A DNA stretch of 64,000 bases, from assembly GCA_018806985.1 (NCBI GenBank), contig JADANN010000438.1, forward strand, positions 818,001-882,000, written 5' to 3'. The translations under genes were made by a program, and so were the position numbers. Of this stretch, positions 11,320 through 24,170 are shown piece by piece. The notes under the pieces are model-generated. The model was given only the letters and a program-made list of their open reading frames with translations. It was not told where the DNA came from and searched no databases. Position 1 is the stretch's first letter. Every line of letters starts with the position of its first letter. Source of the DNA: Angiostrongylus vasorum (lineage: Eukaryota; Nematoda; Chromadorea; Rhabditida; Metastrongylidae).

Positions 11320-13185
11320 TCAACTTCTTTGTAAAGCCGTTGTCTCTGCAAGTTCCCTAGCCGTAAATTCAATTAGCGAAATCGCAAAGCCTTCTTGTCT
11401 GCAAGATGAAGGAATGAGCAAAAATGAATTAAATAGGAATCTACGAAGAAAATGAGAAGTGGAATAGGAACGAGCTCTTTGAGACACATACAACGTCGTA
11501 GCGCTTGAATTGCATTAAAAAATACGATCGTCGACAATTGAAGTGGTGGCGATCGTGATGGCGATGGTGGTGGTGGAGAGGAACGAGGATTCGCAAGAAA
11601 CTGGATGTTGCGTGGTGAGATGAAAATGAGATTCTTATATAAGGTTCCATTTAAAAAAAGGAGAGGTGTAGTCCAGTGAACGAAGAAAGAAACCGGACTG
11701 ATGCAGTGAACTACATTGGGCCAAAGCAAAATGCCTTTAGAATGAACTCCAGCAAGAGACTGTAGTACTCTTGAAAAGTGATACGGGTTGGAACTTTATC
11801 GTTGATCCTACAATGACTCATAATCCAGTGGATTTCACTTTTTTAGGATCTGGTTGAGTTATACTGACATTTAGCGTAACTGGTTAAGACAAGTTACAGA
11901 CCGTCCGCACGTAAATGACCAATAGATCCTGAACGCAACCAACTTTTGCAGGACTCCATCCTCTTAATATGTTGTGTTTTGAGATGATGAGAATATGCTG
12001 TACAGAACAACCTGTGACCGTCATAAATAAAGATGTAGCCGTCATAAAAAGAGACTGATCAATGCATGAATTACATCCAATGTTAGCGTCTAGTATTCTT
12101 ACAAAACAGACTCGCATCATTTGGGTGTGCTAAGGTGAAATGCAGGAACACTTTTGTTTTTTCTGTCATAAGTTTTTTTTTAATATGGAACCAAGAAACC
12201 AACCATTCTCTCTCCTTAGTGTAAGCATTCATACTTCGGTGCTCAGAAGGCCAGTACGGGAATGGTCAGCTATGAGCAAAACCGACTCTGTCCTTGTCCC
12301 TGTGATGCAGGTGGAGTTAGAATATGAGCTCCTTGTCTTTGCTGAGGCCAAGATCGTCTACACTGGTCTTCTGGCATCCTCTTGTGCGATATTAACAGAG
12401 CTATAGATGACGAACAAATGAACAATAGTGAGGAAACAAAATGGTTGTAGTTCTGTTATGTGCAGATTTTCACATCGACTCCGGTTAGGAGAAGACATTG
12501 AACAAGAAGGAAAAGAGAAAATTTTGTGAAAGTGTATCCACTGAGAACAGAACAAAAAGGGTATTGAGATTTTCATTCCGTTCTGGTTTTGCAGACTACG
12601 AAAAAATGCTCCTCTGTGTTTTTTGAATAAAATGACCAGAAACCTAACGGATTCGCATCACAGTCGGCCCCCTATCAGTTACATTGTTGTCGATCATTTA
12701 TCTTTGTGAATTTAAGTTTATGGACTGCTTTTCCCTCTATCATCTTCTTTATCAGTCTGTCTACGTTTTCAATCACACCAGCACAAAAACGCCTGACAAA
12801 TTATCGGTAAGGAGCCCATACGCCTCCCTCATTACCGCTTGACACCAAAAGCGTCAAAAATGAAAGGCCATACCATGATTGTAACATTTGCTGTATCCAT
12901 TGATCAGCAAGCAGATAATTATGGGACCGTCCGAGCATTTTTCCGCATTCACACACAATACTACAAAGTGGAAAAAATCAAAGAAAAAGGAATCAAATAC
13001 TATCAAAAATCAACAGCAAGGATGCAGAAATAGTAGCATAGCTTTAAACCTTACGTGAGCTTCGAACCCGTGCTTACCTTTCCGGAGCTCATGTACTACA
13101 TGTACTATACTGTACTGCACATGCTAGTAAAAGGTGATGCTCCCCAGATCATTGTGACTGCTGACGGCGCGATAGTTTAAAAATA
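11320..13185. other. unassigned stretch
   Basis: A GAT/GGT-rich patch lies near 11545-11580. Frames 11373-11729 (reverse), 12140-12406 (forward) and 12358-12576 (reverse) have no recognised domain. Confidence 0.3.
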
Positions 13186-13189
13186 TGGC

Positions 13190-13335
13190 TGAGAGAAAGG
13201 CAATGCAAAACAACATTGGTGTAGTGGATAGCACGTAAGTCCACGAAAAGAAAAAGGGTAATCACGAGTTCCAAGCTCATCCAAGGCCTCGACCTCTAAC
13301 TCATATCAGCATGTCTGTAGTTGTATTTGACAAAA
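13190..13335 (+). mobile_element. SINE-D, diverged
   Basis: Forward copy recognised by GAGAGAAAGGCAATGC, GGTGTAGTGGATAGCACG and the ATATCAGCATG block. The B box is decayed. Confidence 0.55.
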
Positions 13336-13685
13336 CACCTTGCCACGAAAAAAAATAGGAAATGAAAAGTAAACACTATTAAAAAGGTTTCGGAGTTAAC
13401 AGGAACACTGAGGTGGTGGACCGGTTTCTACATGGGAGTTATTTGTTGAACTTATGAATATAGCAATTTTTCCCAAATACAACTACACTACTAGCTTGCG
13501 ATAAGGTGAGCGTCCCCAAGTGAGTAATGTTACAAAGCGCTAAGGCATGAGAAGTATGACGAACTTGTTAAAATATTAAAGATCAAATAGAACAGTGGTA
13601 GTGATGTTATTCCTTTGAGCGAGGTCCGGTTGGACCGCATGCTGGCCCCACAAATTCTTCCATCACTCTGGGGCACAGAATAGGC

Positions 13686-14057
13686 TTGTATGGGACTAAG
13701 GTTACTTCCTCGAATGTACCAAAAGATGACGAAGATGAAAGAATCAATGTGATGAAGTTCTGGAAACGCCCTAGCGCTTATCGCAGGATTCCAATCAGAA
13801 TCCACTCGACTAGTAATCAGCATCCTTTACATAAAAGAAAATCCACAGGAAGTAGCCAAAGCCCTGTACATATCCAAAACCTATCGTGGATTGCTGGAAT
13901 CCGAGGAAAAGGAAGTGGAGGAAGTGCTGAGGTTCGCGTCCTTTTCAGATGTTTTTTTGAGATGTTGGGTCGTGTGAAAGAAGACATAGCAAGAATTAAA
14001 GATACAAAGGCTGCTCAAAAAATGCATCAGAGCTGTTTTCAATTCACAACAGAATGA
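13686..14057 (+). other. overlapping open frames, possible exon
   Basis: A 123-codon ATG frame overlaps a second stop-free frame at 13756-13977 whose translation has a glutamate-rich, exon-like segment (LLESEEKEVEEVLRF). A TCCTTTTCAG acceptor-like site lies at about 13940-13949. No homology is recognised and the two frames contradict each other, so this is weak. Confidence 0.12.
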
Positions 14058-16855
14058 TTTTTCGTTTGAAAGTTACTGCGACCTCCGTACTTTGCCTTTC
14101 CTAATAAAGCGACTTCAACTGAAACGATGTCAAACGGAACTAATTAAATAATCTTTCTTCAGTTCAAAACAACATTTTCGACTAACTATATAAGAATTTA
14201 GTTACCAATATCGAGCCAACATTCTTATAGGAAAGAAGCGTCATCGGAGATGGGATGCGAACGTGACAGCTTCAACAATGATGCGACATTATATAAAGTC
14301 GACCGTCAAACTCTCTCCAGAAACCTGCTGGAAACTCTATCGGCTTGGTATTCGATGTTCGCTGGTGGTGCTGATGACGAAGAAAACTCATTGCGCACAT
14401 GGAACACGTCAACGTTTCATCGGGATGTTCGCTTTAATGACGAATTCGCTAAAGAAGTTCATGGATTCTCTGCTTGAAAAAAAGTGCGGAGCTGGTTCTC
14501 AGCTGATGAACAAGCCGTTGTTGAACTATCAACGATTCACTTACAAGGCTTACTTCCTCTCCGCCCTGTTCTTTGCCCGTCTTAGCACCTCCTAGCTGTC
14601 TCTACAGTTAATAGGATTCTTTGTTGGGCATCTCGTCTTCTTAGGAAAATGTTGGTCTTCAGACGAACCTCTCATACAGCAGTGTAAACAATTAAAAGAC
14701 AGAGCAACAGTCAATTAAAGTAGTAAAAACTGCGAAGAGGTTTTCTTGTAAGTCTGTTCTTATATTTATTAATGTGAAAGTGGGAAGTGAAGGGAGGGTG
14801 AAAAGAAAATGAAGACTGCCAAAACAGAAACGGGATAAAAGCAATGCATCTTAAAAAAGCACATGCAGAGATACCGGCTGTAGATGAATTGCGTGTGGTT
14901 CTATGAAAGATAGTCAGAATTTGTCTTAATATTCGATGTTCGCTGATAATTTCAGTTTTTCACCCATTCATCTTTGCGTCAAAGACGACTCCAAATTTGT
15001 CTTCGGCAAGAGAAGAAACAAAAAAAAGTACAGAGAATAGAGAGAAGAAGAAGAAAAACGGATAAAGAAAAAAGCAGAGAGAAGTATGAACGAATTTCAC
15101 CGAGTTATTCCAGTTTTACCAAAGACGATTATTCTCGAAACTAAAAATTTTAACCGACTGTCGCGTCGAAATCGATGGATACCACAAATGAGATAGACGA
15201 TAACAGAGATTCATCTACAACATGACCGGCCTCTGTAAACATTTGTGTTGTAGTGAAAAAGAACAAAATATGTGCGGCCATAACCCTTATCATGAACTAT
15301 GACCGCTTAAGATCATCGACATGGCTAGCCACAACGATGGCGTGACCTCAGCCACTGATGCGTATCGTCGACGGTTCGATGCCATCGCAAGTAGAGATGG
15401 GTAGACGTTGTCTGTCTACGTTGTGGACAGCGAGTGACTTCTGAATAAATCCATCTCGTATCTACTAATGCGTAACCATAACTTCATCACAAAAAGGACC
15501 TTCTCCAATTTTGGACAAACTCAGATGAAAACAGGAAATATTGGCGGATTGCATGTTCTTTTTTTGTCGCAGCGATTGAAATCGGACAAAGCCACCAATA
15601 TAATCTGTTATCCTACGTGATTAAATTCTTCGAAGAAATCTGCACTTTGGTTTAGACTAGTTCTGTTAACCTTTGTCTTCTCCTTAGGCTTCTACAGAGC
15701 TTTGTTTTTCATTTTCTTTGAATCCACAAACTTTTCGCAATTGCTTCTGTTGGAAACAAAGAAAAAATATTGATCGAATCAGAACAATGGAGTTCAAATG
15801 GGTAAGCAAACAATCGGCTATACATATGCCAGATCCTTGCGTTCAAAAATTTTTGAAAATCGCCGCACGTTTCTTCTTAACAATATAGCACAACTCGTCC
15901 CGTGCCGTAGACTGCACGAATACTGCAGCCAGGAAAATTGTGCAGAAAATTCACTCAGACAAGAAAATCTATCCAATTTTGAGATTACATTTCCGGGAAA
16001 TTGTGACCAAAGAAAGGATGGTCCCTATAAACAAATCTGAGAAAACCAAGAGGTCTATGACATGCGACGTAGCTTCCTCGTAGTTATAACACTGAGCGGG
16101 TCGGTTAGTGGGTGGACTGGTGAACGGGTAGGTGAGTGTTAGTGTTCCCGTCCACCCTTTATACTTGGTTCTACAAAGCACTGTAGCTTTTGTGTTATTT
16201 TTTCGGCAGAAAATTGTTGTCGTCGTTATTCAGTGACATTGAAATCTTTTCCGATTGACAGTTGTTGAAAAAACTAAGATGATGGTTCACCCAGCGATGA
16301 ATACATCGGTTTTGTAGACGATGACGAGGTGTTTTCTCTTCGCTACTGTCGAACCACAATTGAATCGGCGTCCAGAAATCACCGAGGACATCGACGACGT
16401 GCAGTCGGCGAAGCTCGTCATTGTCCAACAATGCGGGAAGCTTTTCTTTGATCTCCTATAAGGGAATGGATGCAGTTGTCTTTTTTTCCAATTCAAACCT
16501 TATGAAGAACTTTACATTAATTATTATATTTAAGGCGCAGTCATTTCTTCATGAGACGATTTTTACTGCAGAAAACGTTAATTGTCGAGAAGAATTACCA
16601 ACGAAACCGGTTCTCTTCGCACGAGCATTCACGACATGAACGCTGCTGATAATGTTGATAATAATAATGTGTCTAATACACATAAAAGTTATGATCATAT
16701 TAAAAAGATGATCATGGGCATTCCTTTTAACAACCGAGTAACTTGAACTGGAATCAATAGAGGCTGCAGTTCAGACGCACCAAATAGACCCCCCTTAATT
16801 GGAGTGACTCAAGGACTTTTACCCTATTGGCATAAAGACCTCTAATTTTACTGTT
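14058..16855. other. unassigned stretch
   Basis: No repeat of the four families seen. A purine-rich patch lies at 15010-15090. Overlapping frames at 14250-14595 and one at 15798-16040 carry no motif that I recognise. Confidence 0.3.
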
Positions 16856-16861
16856 TAAAGG

Positions 16862-17240
16862 CTAGATAGCACAGTGGTAGTAACGTCCGTTATCACGAGT
16901 ATAGTGCCAGTTCGATTCTGCTCTGGGCCAACCAAGCCTGTCATCTCTCCGTGGTCAGGAGATTGGTACCGGACTTATCTGGGGAAAAAAAATCACTCAA
17001 TCACTCTCTGCAATCCAATTGGGGAGGTTACAGCCCGGCTATCTCAGGGCTCCAGGGGAGACTTGCTCTACCAGGATTCCACGACATTCAAGATGAAATG
17101 GAAATCTTCAAACAGCAACCGAAGCTTAGAAGATCTTTGTGAACAATGGATGCGATGAAAAGAATCGAATGTGAGAAGTGCTGGGATCTGCACAGTAGAC
17201 GTTAAAACGGATCAAATAAACTAAAATGAAATAAAAAGAT
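16862..17240 (+). mobile_element. SINE-B, full length
   Basis: Forward copy. A box TAGCACAGTGG, B box AGTTCGATTCTG, central block ending GGTACCGGACTTATCTGGGG, the SINE-B body and a tail GGATCAAATAAACTAAAATG. The frames at 16874-17158 are its translation, not a gene. Confidence 0.85.
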
Positions 17241-17283
17241 CTACTGTTTTTGTCGCGAGAAAAGCGACAGGAAGATAGCCGAG

Positions 17284-17400
17284 CACTGTTCTGGCACCGG
17301 TTTACTCTTAACCGTGCTCTTGGATGGAAATATTGAACTCCTTCTTTCGATGATCGCACTCTGGAAATAAGTGCTTGTTGGTGACCGCGACTCGTCAGGA
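17284..17400 (-). mobile_element. SINE-C fragment
   Basis: A decayed reverse fragment (ACCGGTTTACTCTTA, then GAACTCCTTCTTTCGATG) of the middle and 5' part of SINE-C, between a SINE-B and a SINE-A. Confidence 0.5.
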
Positions 17401-17467
17401 GGAAAAAATACCAGATTCAATGAGAAAGTAACTCACTTAAGAGAACAAGAATAAACACAGCAATAAA

Positions 17468-17695
17468 GGATAAAGCATTTAGCGTTAATCAATCCCTGAG
17501 GGAAGGTCTATATTCGAATTCATTAACCTTCGTAGACTTGACTGGAAGCATATCTGGCCTACGCAACGACCTGAGATAGCTTACCGATAAATCACGTTAG
17601 CGTTTTTATCTCCCAGAGAAATCTTGTACTAAATCTGTGACTCCAGAGCAATGGAAGCCTTAGAGAGCTCTGGGCACGGAGAGGTGAGCCGAAAC
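17468..17695 (-). mobile_element. SINE-A, head poorly preserved
   Basis: Reverse copy starting at the tail AAAGGATAAAGC. The body (GTTAATCAATCCCTGAGGG, GAAGCATATCTGGCCTACG) is clear; the head at the right end is hardly recognisable. Confidence 0.65.
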
Positions 17696-17699
17696 GCAT

Positions 17700-18195
17700 C
17701 TGACGACGTCGTGTGCCAACAATGAAGTTTACTTCAGCTCGATGTTGTCAGTTATGGAAAAAAGCTTAAAAAGGCTTTCTACCAGATGAAAAGCCGTTTC
17801 AAAGACGGATAATTTATCGAGTTACATCGTTCGATATTACCTTAATCACTCACCAAATTGCCGAAAAGGCAGAAAAAGCAGAACTGTAAACCGGCATATT
17901 TTAGAAGAAAATTTCCAAGTGCTGTGAAAAAAATAAAGCATAACAACATCGGCTTCAAAATGGTCGTTAATGAGTTGCAGAAACGAGTGAACAATGAACA
18001 CTCAGACTCATAATCGAATTCTGAAGCTGAGACTGCCCTAAGGAGATCGGCATTTCAGGTGAATATCCAACCGAAATGGAATTTTCCGGAATGTCGTTGT
18101 TCGTTGTAGAAAAAATTTAGCAGATAGAACAGGGGAAAATGGGAAAAATATGCCTTCGAGAAGTTGATGTAAACCTGTAATTAGGCTCTCGAAAA
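17700..18195. other. unassigned stretch
   Basis: No gene or repeat recognised. Confidence 0.35.
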
Positions 18196-18197
18196 CA

Positions 18198-18330
18198 ATA
18201 AAAGGCAAAGCAAGGACCTCAGTAGTGCAGTGGGCAACACTTGAGCCAGCAGAAAGGGTAGTTGAGCCATTGGTCTGGGCCCGGTTTTGCAAACAGCTCA
18301 CCTTCATCGCAGTCGTATTTTACGTCAAAC
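18198..18330 (+). mobile_element. SINE-D, diverged
   Basis: Forward copy: AGGCAAAGCAAGGACC, then TAGTGCAGTGGGCAACACTT, then GGTCTGGGCCCGGTTTTGC. The 3' tail is lost. Confidence 0.55.
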
Positions 18331-19810
18331 ACTGCCGGAAAAATAATAATAAGCAGTAAATAAAGAGTTAAGCAAAATAGGTGTTATTAAACTCAGAAAT
18401 TTGTAAGAGGATACAGAAGATACTTTAAAATGAGCTGAGCTACAAGTTCTTCAGTTCTTGAAGTTTTCATCCACAACAACAAAATCGTCCGATGCAGGCG
18501 GATCTTTTTTTCTGGCTCACGAAAGATAGTGAAAGTTGACTTGAGTCGCTCAATGACTGAAAGGATTAGAATTGGTGGACTGGTGTTGCTTCTAAAAAAA
18601 TGAAGGTAAAACAAAAAAAGATGGATAGTCCAAAAGAATTTAAAATGGAATTAAGAGAACAGGCAGAAACGAAGATGTGGGGAGTAAGTAAGTGAATATG
18701 AATCCAATAGTTTGCCATCCAGGAAATGACTTTAAAAATGAGCATAAAAGGAACTAGCCTCCGATTTTTTTGACAGATTTGCATCTCTTCTAACAAAGTT
18801 TAAAGAACAGGAAACCCCAAAAGTCTTAACGAAAATAAAACGATCTGAAAACTTGGGATTTGAAACGGTTTAATTAATATTTAATTCCTCAGCTATTAAA
18901 AAACACCTTCTGTTGCCGGTTGACAGAAAAAGCTTAGCCTCTAAATGATTCTGGTTAGTGAAGAATTTGTGTATCGAACACAGTTCCACAACCAGAACAA
19001 TTTCAAAGCGTTAATGGTTAGAGTGCTTCTACGTAAAACTGCGGACAAAACGATCAGAAACATAAAAAGAAGTTGTATGTTCTTTGATAATGCTTCAATT
19101 CTGGAAGTGAGAATGAAATGTTTTTCTCCACTTAGGTGGAAAATGGCATCAAGATCGATATTAGACAAAAAAAAACAACGTAAAAGCGCCAAAAGTAGTA
19201 ACTCTGAATTGAGCAGACAAAACCACAGCAGTTCATGCCATGGAAATCACCTGTGATTCCTGTAAGCATGGCATGGCAGTGCCACCCAATATGGGCTCTA
19301 TTTGGCCGATGGACACTTCTAGCATAATCTATATCGACTATTCTCGATAAGAAAATAGCCAAGGATAATTTGAGAAGCTCAGCACATTAGTCCACTCAAT
19401 GTTTGATGATGCCTACATAGCAACGTCGAGCCTTTCTTATTAGCTTAGCTGGTCCTGCTGAAGAATGAGTCCTATACAACACGGTTCAACACCCAGCCAC
19501 TCTTCTAGTCTTGATGATTCAGTAAACCATGGATAGTTTTCTATCAAAACATTTGCTAAAAACTAGGGAAAAAAAGACGATATATAACGTAGATATCTCT
19601 GAGTCTCCATGGACCTCTACTAATTCTGTGAGGCCTTCTGCAATCTTGAAGCCGATTTAAAATGACATTTTTATTCCACCTCCGTGAGCACATGTCGAGT
19701 AGCTTCAAGAATAAAACCATGAAAACGTCTTGCTGCTAGAGCTGTTCTTGCTGAACTCGTCACCAACAGTTGTAGTTGTTCATCGAGAATAACCCGTAGC
19801 ATTTCCAGCA
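18331..19810. other. unassigned stretch
   Basis: Frames at 18566-18796 (reverse) and 18945-19256 (forward) are unremarkable. No repeat of the main families seen. Confidence 0.3.
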
Positions 19811-19813
19811 GCA

Positions 19814-20092
19814 GGGCGTGTAGCGCAGTGGTCGAACGGACCCTGAAGTACATATGGGATCGGACTCAGCGCGCTAGGCCCACCAAGTCCTCCATCCTTC
19901 CGGGGTTGGCAAATTGGCACTAGACCTGTCTAGGAGGATAGTACCACTGCCTCGATACATCGGTAGGCTACCACAAGTTATTGTAAAGGCCAAATAAGCA
20001 TTCAATCACCCTGCAATGATGCCTAATGAAGTCGAATGCAAGGCGTATCCCGCAGGGATAGATCAACGTAGAGAATTTTACTTTTTTATTCT
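19814..20092 (+). mobile_element. SINE-A
   Basis: Forward copy: GTGTAGCGCAGTGGTCG head, central block with GGGGTTGGCAAATTGGCACTAG, and a body ending TTTTACTTTTTTATTC. Confidence 0.8.
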
Positions 20093-20475
20093 TTATTTCC
20101 TGCAAAGCTGATCAAGCTTTTTTTCTGGAGATTGCTATTCGAGCTACCTTTGTGAATAATCACGAATGTGTGTATGCATCTCTGAAACTAGTTCGGTGGT
20201 TTGATCAGTGTAATGAAAACGACGACAAAACAATGGACAATCTCTTAAGTGAATGCCAACGCTAAACCGCAAAGAGGTCACACTAGAAGTGCGATGAACG
20301 TCACCGCACACTTTTTTGTTGTCATTGGAACTTGGCGACTAAACATCAACGAACGGAATGTGTACTAGTGAGTGAAATTTCATGAGAAAATAAACATAAG
20401 AGCTCTCGCAAATGACCTGGTCAAAAAATAGGAGTCGATTTCTGCTCCAGTTATTCTCTAATTTTTTCACAAAAT

Positions 20476-20795
20476 GGTCAACAATACAGTGGTTGCTGGT
20501 TCGATCACGTACTGGGTGTAACCAAGGTTCTCACCATTCTGGGATTGACGGTTTTACCTGATTTGCACAGGAAAAGCATTATTCGATTCAAAAAACGCGA
20601 GCCATGGTCCGCGATTAAGACCTGGGAACGGTCTAGTAGAGCTATGCAGAGATCCCAGAAAAACAAACTCGACTAGGATTCATCGAAATCCATGAGGAAA
20701 GCTAAATCCTCGGGCAGAGTAGCTAAATGTGAAGACCTTCTTGGTGAGGGATGGAAGACGGTGAAACGAATGAAAGAGCTTCTAGTGTCCGCATA
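20476..20795 (+). mobile_element. SINE-B, degenerate
   Basis: Only scattered SINE-B features remain: ACAGTGGTTGCTGGTTCGAT at the head, an AACTCGACTAGGATTC segment and the distal GAAACGAATGAAAGAGC. Boundaries are approximate. Confidence 0.4.
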
Positions 20796-20906
20796 ATATG
20801 CGAACTTAAGTCATATAGAGAAATGAAAGCAGTCATGTATTCGTCAAAGTCTTCGCTATGGACACTTCTTTTTTCATTCTTTTAGAAATATATGGTATCC
20901 CATGTG

Positions 20907-21185
20907 GACCCGTATGGCGCAGTGGTCGGAGGTGTCCTGCAACACACACGTGGAATCGGTCGCCGCACCCATGGCCCACCAAGCCTTCCACTCCTTGGGA
21001 GTCGGCAAATTGGTACCATAGTTGTCTGGAAGGATAGAAGCACTGGCTCGATACATTGGTAGGCCATCGCGAATCACTGTAAAGGCCAGGTATGCATTTA
21101 ATCACCTCTAAACGATCCTTAATGAAGTCGAATGCATGGCGCAACCCTCAGGGATTGTTCAATATCCAGAACTTTACCCTTTATT
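20907..21185 (+). mobile_element. SINE-A, near full length
   Basis: Forward copy with A box TGGCGCAGTGG and CACACACGTGGAATCGGTCG. The three overlapping reverse frames here are its antisense translations. Confidence 0.85.
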
Positions 21186-21189
21186 TTAT

Positions 21190-22060
21190 GATGTACTTTT
21201 TTTCTATTTGCTTCTAAAAGACATTTTGCTAGTTGATAATCGCTAAATTCTTTTTTTTTATTATGTGCCCTCCAGATAAATCTCTCCCATCAACCGCTAA
21301 GAATCACTTTGTTATAACAAATCTCGCCGAAAGAATCATTACTTTAATAGATAAACGTATTAACGGTTTTTATACCCCTTAAGAGCTTTGTTATTTATGT
21401 AGAAGTACTGTAGCTGAAAATGGGCAATATGCAGTCTCTAACACTGTGATTTTCGCCATTCCAAGAGTCCCATTATGGCTTGCATTTTTGTTGCCGTAAT
21501 AGCCACTTGCTTTCTTCCGAGTGAAATCTTGGAAAAAACGTCTTAAAGTGAGATCGTAGACAAAGACTTGTTTTGCCACCGATCATAGAACTTCTTGAAC
21601 TCATTTCCTTGCAATCATTAACAACGGCCATCACTTCACTTTTGACAACACAGAGTTCTTGAAATGCAGAAGAAGTTCGACCTGCCTGCTTCACTCCAAT
21701 TATTACATCGTTGAAGTTTTTGTCGAAAACTTCTCAATGTCTTGTCGTTACACTAGGAACACTAGGAATGTGACAGACAGAGTTGATGACGGATGGGAGA
21801 CAGGAATGGAAGACGAAGTCTCACTATATTGCAACTGTTCTGTGTCCTGCTAGAAGAAGAAAGACGTCTTCGCACAACTTACGCTAGGGCACTCTAATCT
21901 ATAGCTGGGTACAACTTCTAAAGCGTGGAATCAGAAGAATATTAGCATGCTTGGAACAGAACGTCATTCAGTGGTTTCCAAAAAAAATAATGATCTCTAT
22001 GGAACTCCACAAAGCCCACGAAAACAAAAAATCCACGTTCTGAAAAAAAGGAGTTGAGTT
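21190..22060. other. unassigned stretch
   Basis: No repeat family recognised. Short frames at 21391-21853 on both strands have no motif. Confidence 0.3.
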
Positions 22061-22061
22061 G

Positions 22062-22356
22062 ATAAAGGATAAAGGTTGCAGCGTTCGCGGTTGATCAATC
22101 CCTAAGAGACACGCCATGCATGTGACTCCTTCCTTGGCATCGTAGATAGCACGGGATGGATATCCGGCCTACAAGATGAGTTGCGAAAGCCTTGCTATGC
22201 ATATCTGTCATTGTTTTATCCTCCCAGACAAGTCTTGTAGCAACTTGCTAACCTTGAGGGATGAAAGGCTCAGTGAACTCGGGGCTTGAAATCGAAACAG
22301 CGATCGATCCAATGTTTATTGCAGCGCCCCTTTAGCCACTACGCCACACGCGTTCC
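22062..22356 (-). mobile_element. SINE-A
   Basis: Reverse copy. The tail GATAAAGGATAAAGG at the left shows two units of the 7-bp tail repeat; the head (CACTACGCCACACGCG) is at the right. An internal expansion of about 15 bp is private to it. Confidence 0.8.
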
Positions 22357-22411
22357 TGAGATGGTGCATTAAATAAATACGACGATGATGCAAATAACTC
22401 ATTTAGAGGAG

Positions 22412-22463
22412 TCAAACCGGGAAACAACCTAATAGACTCAAACCGGAAAACAACCTAATAGAC
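22412..22463 (+). repeat. 26-bp tandem duplication
   Basis: Two adjacent 26-bp units (22412-22437 and 22438-22463), differing at one base. Confidence 0.85.
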
Positions 22464-22811
22464 CAATCTTGGATCAAAGGAAGCCTTTGTGGCTCACCGC
22501 AAGACCTGAGAGTTTCACAATGAAGAAGCAGTAATATTAAATACCTAGTTGTAAAGTAAAGTTAAGAGTTTATAAACTAGACAGAGTGACAAAAGGAATC
22601 ATTTCGAAATGAAAAATATTCCTAAGAGGAAGTCATCGTTGCTACAATTTATCTCATACGTTCGCTTATTCACGTTGCTAGAATAAAGCTTATAAAATCG
22701 CTCTGGTAACGATTACCTGTGGTGAAAATCTGCAATTGCCTTAGATCGTCAATCACTCGGGTAAAAAAGGAGAGATTAATGTGTTGAACTATAATAATTC
22801 AATTTTAAAAC

Positions 22812-22998
22812 AGGCGAAACGAAGGACCTGTATGGTGTGGTGGTGAACGCGTTACTCCCCGGAAAGAACAAATCGCGTTCGTTTCCCATCGCAGACACGT
22901 GCGGTCCGGAGTTTTCCAAATATCTCAGCACCATTGAAGTTATATTCCGCAATACACCTTGCTCATTAAAAAGAGAGGCAGTAAATAATAAGTTAAAA
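22812..22998 (+). mobile_element. SINE-D
   Basis: Forward copy beginning at CAGGCGAAACGAAGGACC, with the tRNA-like segment GGTGTGGTGGTGAACGCGTT, the AAATATCTCAGCACCATTG block and a terminal GGCAGTAAATAATAAG that matches the tail of other copies. Confidence 0.7.
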
Positions 22999-23019
22999 TT
23001 GTGATTATAACAATGCCCT

Positions 23020-23232
23020 CAGCTTAACTGGGTTCGTTGCCGATTTGGGCTCGCCAGATCAATCCCGCTGACGGGTGATTGCTGTTGGCAGAGATCGATA
23101 GAACTAGCTGAGAGAGAGGCAAAACGAAGGACCCGCATGGTGTGGTGGTGAACGTGTTACTCCCGGCCACCGCAGACACCTGCGGTTGGGAGTTTTGCAA
23201 ATATCTCAGCATCATTGAAGTTATAACGATCC
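23020..23232 (+). mobile_element. SINE-D, second tandem copy
   Basis: Forward copy with the longer 5' region (GCCGATTTGGGCTCGCC, CAATCCCGCTGACGGGTGAT) upstream of the tRNA-like segment. Part of the B-box region is deleted. Confidence 0.7.
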
Positions 23233-23614
23233 ATTTCAAGATATTGTGAGAAATTCAGCACCTCATCCATTCACTGCATTCTTTCGCAACTAACAGGTAC
23301 CGACTTTCTATAATCTTCACCATAGATAGTTGATGTATTTATTTATATGATCTTATAAACTGATCTTCTTTTGCTGATGCGAGGTTGGTATAGGTCTTCG
23401 TTGTCGTTGTCGTTGTTGTTGGAGTTGTTGGTCGATGGCTCACGTTTCGGCGATTTCGCCTTTCTCAGAGCCGTGATGTTATTACGACAACGACAACGAA
23501 GACCTGTACCAACCTCGCATCAGCTGAAGAAGATCAGTTTATTAAATCATATAAGTAAACATTTCACTATCATTCCGTCCGTTACCTCCGTCCCCGTCTC
23601 TCCCGTGAGGACAG

Positions 23615-23885
23615 ATCATAAAGGATTGCATGAGTTCAAGTATAATATACTTGATCTCATGTAACACATGCGGTGAGGAATATATTGGGGGAAACGGGTA
23701 GACCACTTTGTGTCCGCATAAAAGAACATCTAGATGGGAAAGTTAAAATTCGTCAAAACACTCCTCTAGGTAGGCATAGGGCACAAAAGCACAATGGCGA
23801 TGATTTTGAAGTGACTGTGCGGATCCTAGCGCTGGACTCTTGAGGCGTTTTGGATAAATTTCAAACATCCAAAGATGAACCGGGA
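23615..23885 (+). pseudogene. PLE GIY-YIG endonuclease remnant
   Basis: The frame reads ..IIYLISCNTCGEEYIG, then after a +1 G shift in a run of five Gs continues ETGRPLCVRIKEHLDGK, and further on TPLGRHRAQKHNGDDFEVTV. These match the GIY-YIG endonuclease at the PLE C-terminus: an IYL and YIG pair, a zinc-finger-like C-x2-C between them, then ETGR, R and EH. A stop follows at 23840-23842. This is the strand-cleaving domain for target-primed insertion; the copy is dead. Confidence 0.75.
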
Positions 23886-24130
23886 AAGACAAATGCCTCA
23901 ATATCACACATGACCTGGTGCCCTATTTCAAAAATGATATTTTGACCCCCTGCGTGTGTCTTGCTCGCGACCCCACGTGAACAATGCGTGAGTCAGTCCG
24001 ACTCGTAACATTACGATGAGTAAGTAGCCTTTCTGATCACGTACGGTGTCTATTTAAAAGTTCGATCTCCATTAGTGCTTTAGCCTTTTTTTACACCGAA
24101 TAATTAAAGTATTCTTGTATAAAATACGTC

Positions 24131-24170
24131 CAGGCTCTGAGGAAGGCGAAATCGCAGAAACGTCAGCCAT
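24131..24170 (+). ncRNA. hammerhead ribozyme-like motif, core intact
   Basis: Helix I GGCT (24133-24136) / AGCC (24065-type partner at 24165-24168), CTGAGGA (24137-24143), extra A, helix II GGCG/CGCA around AAAT with the closing pair lost, GAAAC (24157-24161), cleavage triplet GTC (24162-24164). Confidence 0.55.
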
